Positions 22,996-35,099 of a stretch of DNA of 64,000 nucleotides are shown here, piece by piece. Within the stretch, counting starts at the first letter, position 1. Each line of letters starts with the position of its first letter. Both the position numbers and the translations under genes were made by a program. Location of the stretch: contig VNWV01000013.1 in NCBI GenBank assembly GCA_009801085.1, positions 186,001 through 250,000 of the forward strand, in the 5' to 3' direction. The stretch comes from Lasiodiplodia sp. COLG20 (Eukaryota > Ascomycota > Dothideomycetes > Botryosphaeriales > Botryosphaeriaceae). The notes beneath the pieces were generated by a model. The model worked only from the letters and a program-made list of their open reading frames with translations, made no database searches and was not told the DNA's origin.

Positions 22996-24232
22996 TAAGA
23001 GTAGATTATAGCGCTTAGACCTATTTAATATATTTAATACGATAGAGATAAATAAGAAGGTCGCTAGAGATATAGTATCTAGACGAGAAAGCTTATTAAC
23101 GTCGATTAGATTACTAGAGAACTCGCTAATAGTAGTAGTAAAAGTAGAAGTAGACGATATAGAAGTAGTAGACGAGAAGTCTCTTAAGATATTTAATAAA
23201 TAGACCTCGTAGTAAGTACGCTTACGAGTTCTTCTAGTAATTTTTTAGTTATTTAAGCGCGTTAGTATCGTAGTAGAAGAACTAGAAGAACTAAAAGAAC
23301 TAAAAGAATCTTCGCTAGTATTATCTAGAACTAGATTAGTAAGAGAAGCGAAGCGATTAGTAGTATTACGCGTCGTACTACGAAGTAAATAGCTATTAGT
23401 AGCTAGAAGCGTTATAGTAATAGTAGTATCGTAGCGACGCGGCGAGCGCTAGAAGAATATCGTAGACTTAAAAGCGTAAGTCTTATCTTTATACTTACTA
23501 AAAATAGACGTAAAGAAGTCGTTTATAGTAGTAGAAAAAAGTTAAAAGAATTAGTAGTCGTTTTAGTCGGTTTATAAGATTTCGCGACGCGTTAGTTAAT
23601 ATTTATATAATCTCTAGTAAAACGCGATTATAGTATCTATCTTTATTATTTATAGAAAATCTATAACTACGCTAGACGCGGCTAGTAATTTTTTATATAT
23701 ATTAAAACCGCGTAGAATAGACTTCTAGTCGCTTAGATTAATAAAATTTAATAGTATAGTATAACCATATTAACGCGTCGTAAGTATCGATAATAAGAAG
23801 ACTAGAAGTTAAATTTATTATAGTAAATACGAAAGCGGCCTACGCGCGCGGTAACTAGCTACTTAAAGTTTAGTTCTATCTAAATAGATTTAGTACCGGC
23901 TAAAATAACTACTTTTACCCGCGCGGGCCTTAATACTATAGAGTCTAGACCTTATAATTCTAAGATAACCTCTTATTTTCTATATAAGACTACTAAATAT
24001 ATTAGTTTAACGTGCGTTTTTATCGAAAAAACACTCCGCGTAGCGTTCTTAGACATTCTATCGCTCTAGCGGTATATTTCGAGCACTAAATTACTTAGCT
24101 TACTTGGTATTTTACAGCCGTAAAATTAATTTACTAAGCAATAGCCAAAACTGTATAGGTAAAATAAAATGATTATTTGAACTGCGAAACTGTTTTAAAC
24201 TGCCAAGCTGAATTACTTAACTGGGAGCCCTG

Positions 24233-24240
24233 TCTTAATT
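24233..24240. repeat. 8-bp target-site duplication, right
   Basis: TCTTAATT follows the right terminal repeat of the hAT element and pairs with TCTTGATT at 20055-20062. Confidence 0.85.
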
Positions 24241-24382
24241 TACAACGGGCACAAGGTGCTTTACCATCACAGCGTTGTTTTGAGGCCGAGCAAGAGTGAC
24301 AGGCCTGCTTTGTTCTTTTTGAAGCTCGTGTCTTTCTTGGCCATATCCCAGAAAAGGTCGAGTCAAGCTTGTGCACACCCAT

Positions 24383-25496
24383 GTGCCTTTGTAATGTATC
24401 TCTGTGGTGTGTCCACTCGAGATGTCAGCTTGTGACAGGTTCGAGGGGTACAAGAAAGAACAATCATTGGAATGGCGTGAGAGAAAGAAGAATAAACTCC
24501 AAAAGGGTCAGTTTACCTTCTCGGGAAGCATGAACTGCAATGTGGGCACGCAAACGGCTTCTGGCCCAGATGGCGTAATCGGTGGCGGGAAAGATGCTCA
24601 GCGCGGCGAAATGATGCGCCACAGGTGTTACATAATAACGTTCCGGTCTGAATACTTGTGGCGTCCATGATTTCGGTATACGTCGCCAAACGTTATCTGA
24701 CTTTCCTCTCATCCGGTTTTCAGGAGAAGAGGATAGGTTGTGGAATTGGCGGCAGTCGGCGGCTAGTGGTGGGCCTGGCTCGGACCAATTGCCGAGTGCA
24801 GTTCGGCGTTACACCCCTGGCGAACGGACTGCATACGAGTACTCCGCTCTATATGTACATGGCCGATAAATCCGACAAGATCAAGGACATGGTTTGAGTT
24901 GATGCGGGCCGAACCTTAAGTCTCTCAGTATTCCGGACAATACTTGGAGCTCGTTGACGATACCTTACCATCGTCATTTTGTTTCTTTGCCATGCTACTA
25001 TCGCCATTCATGTGTTCTGTGCGTGGAACAACGAAAGCTCAACCCTTTCAACCCTAGTATCCCTTACAATCCACACAAGAAACGAGCCTCGGGAAGAAAG
25101 CCGACTTAGGAAATTGAGGACGAAGCTCTGTGACGCATCTTGTGACTGGCGGCCCCGCACTGCATGTGCGGGAAGAATGCGGCTGTATCCGGTGATAGCC
25201 TGTTTCGGGCCACCCTCTGCGGAGCCGCCGAAGATCGGCCAATCGCAATGACTCCCAGAATCCCTGGATGAACATGTCGTCGTAGTTTCAGACTGGCGCG
25301 TTTATATGGTCAATGCTCCTTTGCTGATTTTCTGTAGCAGCATAGATGCGCTGGAGGAAAGAAGCAGACAAACTCGTCACAATGCGCGCCGCTCTTCATC
25401 CAAGCCACCAGAATGCTCGTTTTTGGGGCTTTTATCAAAGTGTTAACTCCTACACAGCCGGCACCCGAATTCAGAAAGGAACTCTGCCCTGTTATA
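24383..25496. other. Intergenic, about 1.1 kb
   Basis: Promoter side of the disrupted regulator and 3' side of the DUF3433 gene. Small frames on both strands show no motif, and no RNA gene is apparent. Confidence 0.5.
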
Positions 25497-28400
25497 TCAC
25501 ACCTTGTCCGGTTCTACAATCTCAATACCCCATCTCAACTCACCATCTTCCCCCTCAAACCATCCAAGCTTGGTCATGATGCATTCTCCATCTTTCTCCA
25601 AGCCGATAACACCTCTTTCTCGAATCAACTTGAGGAGCCTTTCGCTTCCACATACCAGCACCAGAATATCTGCCATGCATTCAATATTCCTGTTCAACCC
25701 TTTCAAATATCGGCGCTGCACAATAGATATGATAATGGTAATCAGAACAAGCAAACCAATCACAGTAACACTGAGGACCACGGCGACCGTGTTCATTTGT
25801 AGCAGCTCGATCGGCGTGGAAACCCGGACAACGGCGGTGCGGTTAGTCTGAGAGTTTGGATGCAGAGAATTCCAATACGAGGCATTTGCCTCACTAGAAG
25901 TGCCAGCAGAGGGGACTGTCAGATCGGCGGGAAGGCTGGCATTGATGGGTTGATACGCCCAGCCTCCCGTCTCCAGGGAGATGTCGCTGCTCACAAAATG
26001 CTGGAACAGAACTGAGAAGGTCTCCTCAGCAAGGTCCTCCATGGCTGATGCATTTAGAAGCCCTCGTGGATCTTCGTTGGCCATGCTGTACATGGCGTAA
26101 GTCATGAAATCCAGGTTTAGTCCCGAGCTCGGATCGCGCATGTTGTATGTTTGATCAGCCAGGTCTTCCGAATAGGCACGCGAGAACACTGCGCCACTGA
26201 GCCCCGTGACGGCGGCTGCAGACAGTATTGCCGCTTCGAACAGTACGCCGTAGCTATATCGTAATGCACCCTAGTCAGCAACGGTAAACATCAAGCAGCG
26301 CGGGGATATCTGGCTCACCTGGTTGTAGAGTTGCGCGGCAAGCGCATTGCCTCTTGCACCATTGCAGGAGCATCCATAATGGATTCATTGAATTTAGCCT
26401 CATGCAGTACGAAGCCATTGGTCCATGCATCATCAACCGCGGTTGGCGATCCCAGGATTTTGTATGAGTTAACTCGGCCGGTGGCAATGTCGACTGTAAC
26501 GTTTGCCTCGGCAGTCTCGATGGTTGGTACGCATCTGAGAGCTTGTATATCAGGAATGCTGGTGAAAAGTAACTCGTCACTGACTTCACCATAACGGAAC
26601 CTCGACATGTTACCATAGACCCACTTTGTTGCAAAGCTTTCCGGCCATACATTTGCATACATGCGGGTATCGGATGGTGAGTTGTCTATATGTGACCAGT
26701 AACCAAAGGCAGCTTCTCCTTTGTCATCACTCGTTGCATTGGTACAGCAGTCGGCGTCGTAATTGTCCGCAAGCAGTGTGGTGTTATAAAACGGCATTGA
26801 AAAGCGATAGGCTGTGGTGATGTCCTTCGGATTGACACTGGTGTTCCAAAGGTCCGAATCTGTCAAGTCGATAACCTCAAGCCAGTCCATAGGTTCGGAG
26901 ATCTCTTCGTAAGGACTGCATCCAACGCGGGCCCTGAGAGCTGGCGTTGACACTGAGCAGAGTGTTTCCGGAACAAAATCTGCCGAATCTGAGCCATTGC
27001 CAAGATTTTGGGACAGACTTTTGCCAGAAAGGCTTGATACATCGAGGGGGACAAAGTTCCAGCCATCTTGGCTCCAGGAGGGATGTGATCCGTTAAGTAC
27101 CAGCTCAATAATGGCGCCATACATCCAGTTGGTTGATAGTCCAGTAAAGAGATTTCCGAGCACATCTCCTTTGCTCGCTTCGGAGCTAACGGCAGTTGGC
27201 CGATCTTCAACTTCGAATAGCAAAGGAATCCGCCTCAATTCAAGTCCTCGGTCGATGGTGAAATCTTCGGAAAAGACTCCTTGGCCACGTTGAAAAAGTG
27301 CCGACATTGATATGGTGACTGTTCATGTCAGCATGCCAGCATGATTGATGAGCGTGGGGGATTATCCTACGGATAGGACAGAGACAAGTTCCAAGCGTGA
27401 CAAGACAGAGCATCCAATGCCCCTTCGAAGCTGCGCGCCACGATGCACTGGCCCAGTAAATGGATCTGTACGACAGCCCTGCTCCCTTTGACAGAGGAGT
27501 AGGCTTTTCTGCCATGGACAGGAATGGTTGCAGTCGGCGGAAGGTCTCGTCCAGAGCACCCCACCATAGACCAATCCCAACGGCTATCAAAGTGGATGTA
27601 ATTGAGTAAGCAGACACTGCTGGAAGAGTTTTGCCAAGCAGAGCAAGATTGCTCTCGTAAACAAACGCTGTGCGGTATAGGAGCGAACGCCGAGCGAAAG
27701 AGTACAAGACAAGAATAGTACTTGCCACCGCGAGCAGTAGTATCACAAGAAATACCAGGGTGCCCACGCGAATATTATTTGGAATCGTCTTCTTCGGGTT
27801 ATCATGTTTACTGGCGTTGGCTTCTGTTTAGGCTATTAGCTTGGGGAGTCCGGCGGCTCTTGTGACTTACTAGAAGCTACAATATGGGATTGTGTAAGCT
27901 CGTGCAGTGCACCGGGGCTAGTCTGATATCTCTTTTTCTCGAGCATGTTCTCGAGCTGCTTTCTGGATGAAAGCCCGTGATCTCGGAGGTTGGCTTGTAT
28001 GCTGTCGTTGGAAGTGACTAAAGCTGCAATACCAACTGCCGTTGCTGGATTTGAGCTCAGGTTGAGAGGCCTGGAGACCAAAGTGGAGGTTCTCCATATC
28101 CACAGGGATAAAAAGAATGAGATTAGCAACAAAATGGCAAGAACAACCGAAGCCTCCATTTGCACGATGACTCGTTTCTGAATTTTGGTAATTCGTCCCT
28201 TGATAGCTTTTGGTGCTGTGTCGTCTTTGCCAAGAGAGTACTGGAGTACTTCCCCAAAAAACCTCTGTTTAATTGACGTGGCATTTGGAACGATAGCGTC
28301 TACATCGAGCATGGCTGAGATGTCAAAGCCATACATTGCCGCAAGTACCGTCGACAGACCGCCGGTAGTAGGACGTGCCTGACCTTCAGGTGTAGCAAAG

Positions 28401-30182
28401 TATGTCGTCCAATTACCCGTGAGTGTCAAGTTGCGAAATCCGTCAAGGTCCAGAGCTGTGTCCGGTACAGGAGCTTTTTTTCGTTCAAACTCGTCTTTGT
28501 CAAAATTGAGTTCAGATACTGCGTCTGTCATGGATGCCTTGACCATTATTGTCGCCATGTAATATTTCGGTGCACAAAGGCTGCCAGAAACGCGAAGGTC
28601 AGAAGAGAAGCTGAAATCCTCTGCGGATGAATTCCATGATGTGGTCGTCAGGATAAGCTCTCGATGTCTGCACTCCGGCGAGGAATCCACGTGTCCGTAG
28701 TCGGGTGTGAAAGTGTTCGGTCCATACACTCCTGCTTCACTTCCGTAAACGCTTCCTCCTCCATAGATGAACAAGGAGCTATCAGACCACGAAGATCCGC
28801 CTTGAGTGACCATTGGCTCAGTAGGCTCCAGCGACAAGCTATAAGCGCAACCATCTTCAGCTTCAAGGGTGATAGTGGCTGTCTCGTTTGGAAAAGGACC
28901 CATGGGTTTATCATCCAAATTAGTAAGATTGTAGGTGGTATTTGTGTATTTTGTCTTTACCAGTGACATGGACATGCAATCCATGGTGGTTTGTAGTACC
29001 AATGTTTCGGCTTGCCAAGTCTGGGATGACGCAGACAGGAAAGGTCCCAGCGGTGCGTTCCGAATTTCGGATGGCCAGAAAGGTAGGACTGTATATTCAT
29101 CTGAGATCCATGCAGACGTCGATACGTTCTGTAGAACGTGCCCGATTGTTCTGAGGTAAGTCTCTCTCCCTGCTTGTAGAGGTAGCGAGAGATTTTCGGG
29201 TAGGGACATGCGCGAGAACTCCACATCCGTGCTGACCGGGACATCTTTTGACAAGAACAGGGCCGAAGAAAAAGGAGATATTCCAAGGAAGCCAATAACA
29301 TTTAACAGTGCAGCAGAGACGAGCAGCCAACTCCTGCGACCACTGTTTTTGCTCTTCGAGAATCCGTCGACGAGGGCATTCCACCAGGCTCCAGGCCGTT
29401 GCAAGACGGAAGATGAGGCCGATGAGCCACCAGGCCTTGCTAAACGGCTGATTGGCTCCGTGCTCTTGACAGCGTCCAGTACCATAGATGTGAGCTGAAC
29501 GTACAAGACGGCAATCAGAGAAGGAGTAAACCTCCATCCGAAAAGAATTGCTGAAGCGCCGTCATCGTTCCCTAGGCCGTAGTTTCGACCAGATATCCAG
29601 GAGAGCAAAGTAACGGTCAAACACAAGACCAACGCTAATGTGCTGACGAGACAAAGGAACACTGGCTTGAGGGCGTAGGGATGCCATGTGACCGGGTCTG
29701 GAAATCCCTTTTCCACTGTATTGTTGAGAGAGTTTCCCGCTACAAACAAAATCATTCAGTACAGGGAGATATATTGGGCACCATTCTGGTTGCTTACCGT
29801 TGCCAAAAGCGCTCTCACTCTCTCGATGGTCTGCCAAAATTGTGGCGTCTGAACCATGAAGCAGGCTTTGTTGAGAGGGCTCAACATGGTTTTCTCCGTT
29901 TGGATGTTGCTCGATTTCGTTCGAATGCTCCGAGCCTGGGCCAGCCTGTAAGGTCAGACTGATCGTGTGTGTTGGGGATAGCCCTTCAAACATGCCCGAC
30001 CATCTCGAGTGAGTACTAGATGCTGCTGGAGACGGGACCCGGACATAATCTTGACCTTCCTCAGCTACTTCAGGTCTCTCGCCATCCGAACGCTCTGACT
30101 CTGGTCGGGACGGTGGGTAATCATGGAGTAGAAAACCACTCTGGTCTGTGGGTAGCCGTTCAAACGATGCACGTGAGTCCAT
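25497..30182 (-). CDS. DUF3433 family multi-pass membrane protein (intact copy)
   Basis: A large protein of roughly 1,440 residues from five exons. The N terminus (MDSRASFERLPTDQSGF) is a long, charged cytosolic tail. After an intron (about 29800-29743) comes PYALKPVFLCLVSTLALVL, a first membrane helix, then NYGLGNDDGASAILFGWRFTPSLIAVLYVQL, typical of the DUF3433 pattern seen in fungi. A second membrane block begins at NIRVGTLVFLVILLLAVAST, and a third at NTVAVVLSVTVIGLLVLITI near the C terminus. Splices I could read: SS|KANASKHDNPKK near 27860, CPI|LTISMSALF near 27345, TT|SYGVLFEAAIL near 26310; all keep frame. The long loops hold many N-glycosylation sequons, so they are probably extracellular. 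No function is known for the family. A related but broken copy lies at 38447-42681. Confidence 0.85.
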
Positions 30183-31668
30183 GATGAGGTACCATGGACT
30201 TGAGCCTGGGGTAAGACCCGACCCTACTTAAAATGCGCCACTCATGCTTGAAAGGTACTATTTTCATCCTGTCACGTAGCACAATTTAGGCAGCAGGCTC
30301 CCGGATTTTATTTTGCGGCGCGAAATATGTGCAACGTTGCTGCGCATTTTGGGGGCGAAAATTGATACTGACAGACCAAGGATATGGGCCAGGGTGGATC
30401 CGTCAACCTATACCTGAGGGCGCCTCTGTTGCGCGCTGAGGCTCAGCTGCTCTGCAAAGTGGTTGCCTACCAATAATTTGGTGCACAAGCGTTGGGTACG
30501 CAGGGGCATTCAGCCAATTGGCTTTTCGCCAAGACTTTCAGCCTTGCGTAGTGGTGTGAGCGGTCAAGCCTTTCAGAGCACCTCGGAAAGATGAAGCGGT
30601 TCCTCGCCAATCAGAGTCATTCGCGGCTCTTCAAGTCGCCAATTTGAGCGATTGCAGCAACCATGCCTTTGTAGATAGCCTGTAAATGTTACATGCGATA
30701 TTTTGGGGGCTGCATACATCTGTACGTCAAGGGTATGCGCCATGGAGAAAGTGGTGAGGTTGACTTCAGATAAGACTGCCATGCAGAGTTTCCACACAGC
30801 ACGGTCGCATCATGCATAATACCAGGCTTGAAAATTCTTCGACCACAACAAATGCTGTCATGATACTCAGTGAACACCACTTCCTACTAGCCCAGAATAT
30901 TTTTTGAATCTACGATTGAATCATCCAGACTCTGCAGCTACATCTCTCAGTTACCTCTTCACAGCTGTTCTCCTTTCATAGTAGTAAACCACCCAATATC
31001 ACGTATTCTTAGGTTCTCTGAGCATGCAGCAATATACCGTATTCACACTGCATATTTTAAACATCTCATTGGTAGGATAGGGGCGGCCTCCCTACCACAC
31101 ACTACAGTTAACTAGGCAAATAAGTGAGGCTCAGCCTGATTGGTCCCTGTCAGCAATACGCCTTTGTGTGTTATCATTACCTTGCATGCGACACCCCATA
31201 GACACCCAAATTGACTCCGTCTTGTTCCTCCAGCGGGAGTCTGTAAGGTATTATTGTTCGCTCAACATGACACTACTTTCTGATACGTCCATGCTTTACT
31301 TGTCGTAGGAAACATAGAGCATTACTCTGCTCAACGACAAGTAAACCAGTCTATGCTCAAAGAAGTAGCCGTCGGAACTGCGAGGGAAACAAGTGCTCTA
31401 CTGGATACTATGCACAGCTCCTTGGATTCGTTTCGTATTATCGAGATCGGGATTGAGTGATAGGCTTGCAGCATACCGCAGCACATGGTTTCACACACGA
31501 TAAGGGCACTGCTTCACCATTGGCGGCGCCAAAGTACTACCTGTGGCGTGTGCGGTGTCATGCAGGATCGCCACGTAATCAATCATTCCCAGCCTTGCTT
31601 AAAATCAGAGAACCCCCAGCTGCTCTTTCCAAAGGAATTGTCTACTGCATCATTCTTTCGCTTACATC
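30183..31668. other. Divergent intergenic, about 1.5 kb
   Basis: This region separates the DUF3433 gene from the membrane protein at 31669, transcribed in opposite directions. A pyrimidine-rich leader precedes the 31669 ATG. I recognise no gene, RNA or repeat. Confidence 0.45.
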
Positions 31669-33504
31669 ATGAATTTCGCCGGCATCTGCATCTTTACCCT
31701 TTTTGCGGCCTCGTCAGCCGCACCTCATTCGCCGCTGCAGAACATTACCATCACCGTGCCACAGGGCACCTCGAACCATTCCGACCCTCATCTTCTATGC
31801 ACACCAACTGATGGTTACGATATTGCGTTGTTTACTTTCGGCAACTACGCTGCACATGTTGCCACCATTATCACCCTCCCCGGGGAATCTCTGGGTTCTA
31901 TATTTTTGACTATGATCTTCGCCCTCATTTTTCCAATGACCGGGATCCAGAAGTGCATCAGACTTCTGGGAAAATATACGCTTCTCCGCCGGAATCAAAC
32001 TCCGCTCGAAAATGCTTTGAGAGCTGGTGCTCTTTGCGAAGTAGTGCGAGCGCCGGACTGGGAACCAGCGCCCGGCAACAAAATATGCAACGTGAAGGTC
32101 ACTGGTCTACCAACCCCCCAAGAATCTCAAAGTCCAAGAACAGATCCTGGAATGGACATCGAATTACAAAAAATCAATAAACAGGCAGGGGAGCCAGTTC
32201 GCCAGAGCTCAACAAGAGATACAATACCTAGTCTTCAGGAGAGTCCAGCTAGCGAGGAGACTCGCCATGCGGAACCAAGTAGGAACACTCAACAGAGGGC
32301 AGCAATCGAGCTATATTCGGTCCATGATCGACGAGCTACTTCTGACGAACGTCCACAATTTTCTTACTTCGTCGGCGAAGTGGAGCGTTTCGGGCCTGCG
32401 AAAAACAGCTTTCATTTTCGACGTCGGGCCATCCATGGGCGTTGCCTTATACCAAAAGGATATGAGCTATCCATTCTCCCTGCTAATGCGACTGTTTGTT
32501 CTCTTTCTGAGATCTCCGACTCGGCACATTCCTCTGACCTGAGCTGCTCCTACAACATTCTCGGCATCTTTGCCGCAATCTTCCAACTCTTTTATGGAAG
32601 CTTCACACTATACCGAACTAGAGGAGACCAACTGGAAAGATATGGATTCGCCGCTTTTGGCTTGACAGTAACGCCCTATGTCATTATGTCGTCTATGAAT
32701 TTACTCACGTTACTGGTTACCCCAAAGTATTCGAAGCTTTATCTCGCCAGAACTAGCGTTATGGAAGAAGCGAGGCTCCGAGGGGGCTTTTTCGAAGGCG
32801 AAGTTGGGAAGATCCTAGAAGAAACAGTGGCACCTAAACGGGATGAACTTTCAATAAGGCTTATCAATTGGATTATGCAACCAATAAGAGCTTGTCTACC
32901 TCGGATATCTGGCCAAAAGACACCAAAAAAGGATACCACTACTTCTGGAGTTATCGAATGCCAGGGGTCCGAGGCACGCGCCTTGATGTTTACAAGCGTC
33001 GAACCTGATCAACAGGCCGTCTGGCTCAGCGTCAACGGCCCCGAGAAAACTGTCCCAAAAAGTAGCAAAAAATCCTCTAATCAAAAATTGGTGGAGATAC
33101 CCGCATCTCCTGTGACTCGCCCAGCTTCCCGGCAACGACTACATCAAAAACACCTTTTCATCTTCTTGAGTATTATCATCAACTCTTTTTCTTTTATAGT
33201 TTTCGGCTCCTTGTCACATTTCAAGCTGTTAAATGAAAGCGTTATCACCTTCGGAGAGCTCGTCATGATCATGTGGTTACTCTCAGGCATTTTTGTAGGT
33301 GCCATTTTTATCGATGTGTATGACGTGGTCTTTTATCGTAAGTTGTCCGAGCGCGTTTCTATATTTAATAAGAGTCATCGCTTTTGGTTTGAGACTTTTT
33401 ATATCTATTTCTGCTTGTTAGGTGGTGGCTACTTTACTGTCTACGAATTCGTTTTTGTGTGTCAGGAACTCTTGGAATATGGTTCTTGCGTTCGGCTGTT
33501 TTAG
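31669..33504 (+). CDS. Unrecognised multi-pass membrane protein, 611 residues
   Basis: An intronless frame. Residues 1-18 (MNFAGICIFTLFAASSAA) look like a signal peptide. A short lumenal part with NIT and NHS sequons leads to hydrophobic segments at about 52-100 (FTFGNYAAHVATIITL, LGSIFLTMIFALIFPMTGI). A 170-residue polar loop follows (about 105-285), then hydrophobic stretches at about 297-315 (YNILGIFAAIFQLFYGSF) and 330-350 (GLTVTPYVIMSSMNLLTLLV), a second charged loop, and three C-terminal segments (FIFLSIIINSFSFIVFGSL, LVMIMWLLSGIFVGAIFI, FYIYFCLLGGGYFTVYEFV). That makes about seven membrane spans. I know no family for it. It lies between the two DUF3433 copies, which may or may not matter. 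Confidence 0.75.
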   Translation: MNFAGICIFTLFAASSAAPHSPLQNITITVPQGTSNHSDPHLLCTPTDGYDIALFTFGNYAAHVATIITLPGESLGSIFLTMIFALIFPMTGIQKCIRLLGKYTLLRRNQTPLENALRAGALCEVVRAPDWEPAPGNKICNVKVTGLPTPQESQSPRTDPGMDIELQKINKQAGEPVRQSSTRDTIPSLQESPASEETRHAEPSRNTQQRAAIELYSVHDRRATSDERPQFSYFVGEVERFGPAKNSFHFRRRAIHGRCLIPKGYELSILPANATVCSLSEISDSAHSSDLSCSYNILGIFAAIFQLFYGSFTLYRTRGDQLERYGFAAFGLTVTPYVIMSSMNLLTLLVTPKYSKLYLARTSVMEEARLRGGFFEGEVGKILEETVAPKRDELSIRLINWIMQPIRACLPRISGQKTPKKDTTTSGVIECQGSEARALMFTSVEPDQQAVWLSVNGPEKTVPKSSKKSSNQKLVEIPASPVTRPASRQRLHQKHLFIFLSIIINSFSFIVFGSLSHFKLLNESVITFGELVMIMWLLSGIFVGAIFIDVYDVVFYRKLSERVSIFNKSHRFWFETFYIYFCLLGGGYFTVYEFVFVCQELLEYGSCVRLF

Positions 33505-34124
33505 CAAATAGATCGAATATAATGCGTTTCTCAGTTTACTAATTTTCATCTGAGTTTTGGAGCAATTGTGTGGCGAACACGACGAGTTCAAATGTGAAGG
33601 GGGGTTTTGGGGCAAGTTAGGGCGAGATACTGTAGCGCGAACTACGCCAAACTTCCTACGTCGTATTATGAGCTGAGCTTCCACGACTTCGCTGGATAGC
33701 TGGCAACGGCTGGGGGCTGATGCAATGACTGAACAAGCTCTTAGCACCACCATGTTTTCCCCCTCAGTACAACTTATAGGAGCGTCGCAAGAAAGTGTAG
33801 GCGAACGAGCACAAATTAGCTGATTTACGAGTAGACCACATTAGCCTGGCGACAACGCATGGGTGCCTGCTGATGCATGATGACAGCATACTCGAATGTG
33901 GCTTATGTGTTCTCGAGACTTCGGCCCCCACAAACTTGGCGGCGGCTAACGATGCGCTGAGGTCCATTTGAAATCATCATAGCCGAGAATTTACCTTTTG
34001 GTTCAAATTTGTTTCTTGTAGTAATACTTACCTTAGAAGCTCAGACGTCCGCCCCGTCGGATAGCTAATCCTCGAATCGGATGAAAGTCTAACGACTTTA
34101 TCAGCAAAGCTAACTCAGTCAACC
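33505..34124. other. Intergenic up to the second AT-rich island
   Basis: Normal base composition with CpA and TpG present. No gene is recognised. Confidence 0.45.
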
Positions 34125-35099
34125 TTTAAGGGGGACGTCTAAGCGTATTTCGCACACTTTATATATAAAACTTAAGGGTTTTAACGCGTTTAGAGGTATT
34201 TTAGAACGCGATAGCTCTATAATACTACGTTAACTACGTACTAAAAGTTAATTAAATACGTAAACGATTTCGAAGTCTTATTTATTACTAAATTAATTAT
34301 TATTTAACGTCTAGTTTATTCGTTAAATTAGAGATTCTATTTCGTATACTTTATATATAAAACTTAATACTATAAATATCTATTACTCTACTACTAATAT
34401 TTCGCTAACGAATTTAAAATAACGTATATTAAAAAGTCTATCTACTTATCTTTAAAAGAATATCTCGTATAATTCGTACCGAGCGCGGTTTCGAACGAGT
34501 TATTACTTATTATAGATAATTCTTTTACGTCTAACGCGAAACTAACGCGTAATTTATTAACTAAAAAATACGCGAAAAGCGAAAAATAAAGCGTAGATAG
34601 TCTTTTACTATCTAGTAAAGCGTTTTAGATAACTAGAAATACGTACGAACGAGTAATATTAATATTAGTATAGATATTCGCCGTTAGACGAACGATAGCT
34701 AAAATAATATTTACGATTAATAAGTACTCGCTTTATATAATTCTTAATAGCTACTAGAAATACGAACTAAAAGTACGCGTACGCGATAGTAGACGCGTAT
34801 AGTAGTAGATATAGTAAATATATCGTTTAATATTATAAATACTCTAGTGGCTAAGTAAGTCCGTTAGCTAGAGTAGATAACGATAGTAGTATTTATTTAA
34901 AGTTAAATATTATAGCTTTAGTATTTCTCGAGCTCGAAGAACGAATTTAATAGTTTAAAAGTTTAGATTAAGACTATTAGAGAAGTTATATAGTTAGTTT
35001 TTAACTATACTAGTAAAAAGTAGTAGATTAAGACCGTTCGATAGCTTTTATTTAAAAAACGTAATCTTCTTTTAATAGCGAAAACGTTATTTAGTAAAA

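Larger units (their letters stand above)
20063..24232 (-). mobile_element. hAT-family DNA transposon, RIP-mutated
   Basis: The element is 4170 bp. Its ends are inverted: CAGGGCTCCCA at 20063 and TGGGAGCCCTG at 24222-24232, with further agreement (AAGTA then TTCA) inside. It is bordered by the 8-bp duplications TCTTGATT and TCTTAATT. The minus strand near 22990-22800 reads RTNKLY*IYKFYKR, which becomes a BED zinc-finger pattern (W-I-C-K-F-C) if TAG and TAT are read as RIP-altered TGG and TGT. The interior, about 20640-24080, has almost no CpA or TpG but plenty of CpG, a RIP signature, and no open frame. The outer 580 bp on the left and 150 bp on the right keep CpA/TpG. The element is inactive but marks the insertion exactly. 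Confidence 0.85.
17414..24382 (-). pseudogene. Zn2Cys6 transcription factor split by a hAT transposon
   Basis: The 5' piece (24382-24233) codes for residues 1-50, with KRTKQACHSCSASKQRCDG and APCARCKLR: five of the six zinc-cluster cysteines. The 3' piece resumes at 20062-20055 and continues with HIQCGYSTPEAMQ, which supplies the sixth cysteine at the correct spacing (CX2CX6CX5CX2CX6C). The 4170 bp between are a hAT element. Downstream, introns can be placed (for example before QSNALYEGN near 19960 and after RRLAYLAW near 18570), and the PF04082-type region (about 19040-18200: LYFEEFHPTFPLLHQPTF, NMDTRRSLIYSIHMQANN) and C terminus to 17414 look intact. So the insertion disables an otherwise whole gene. 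The downstream part might still be transcribed from inside the element, but without a complete zinc cluster. Confidence 0.85.

Noticed and set aside
20640..24080. CRISPR-like or satellite array in the AT-rich region
   Set aside because: No regular spacing or repeated unit; the pattern is explained by RIP of a transposon.
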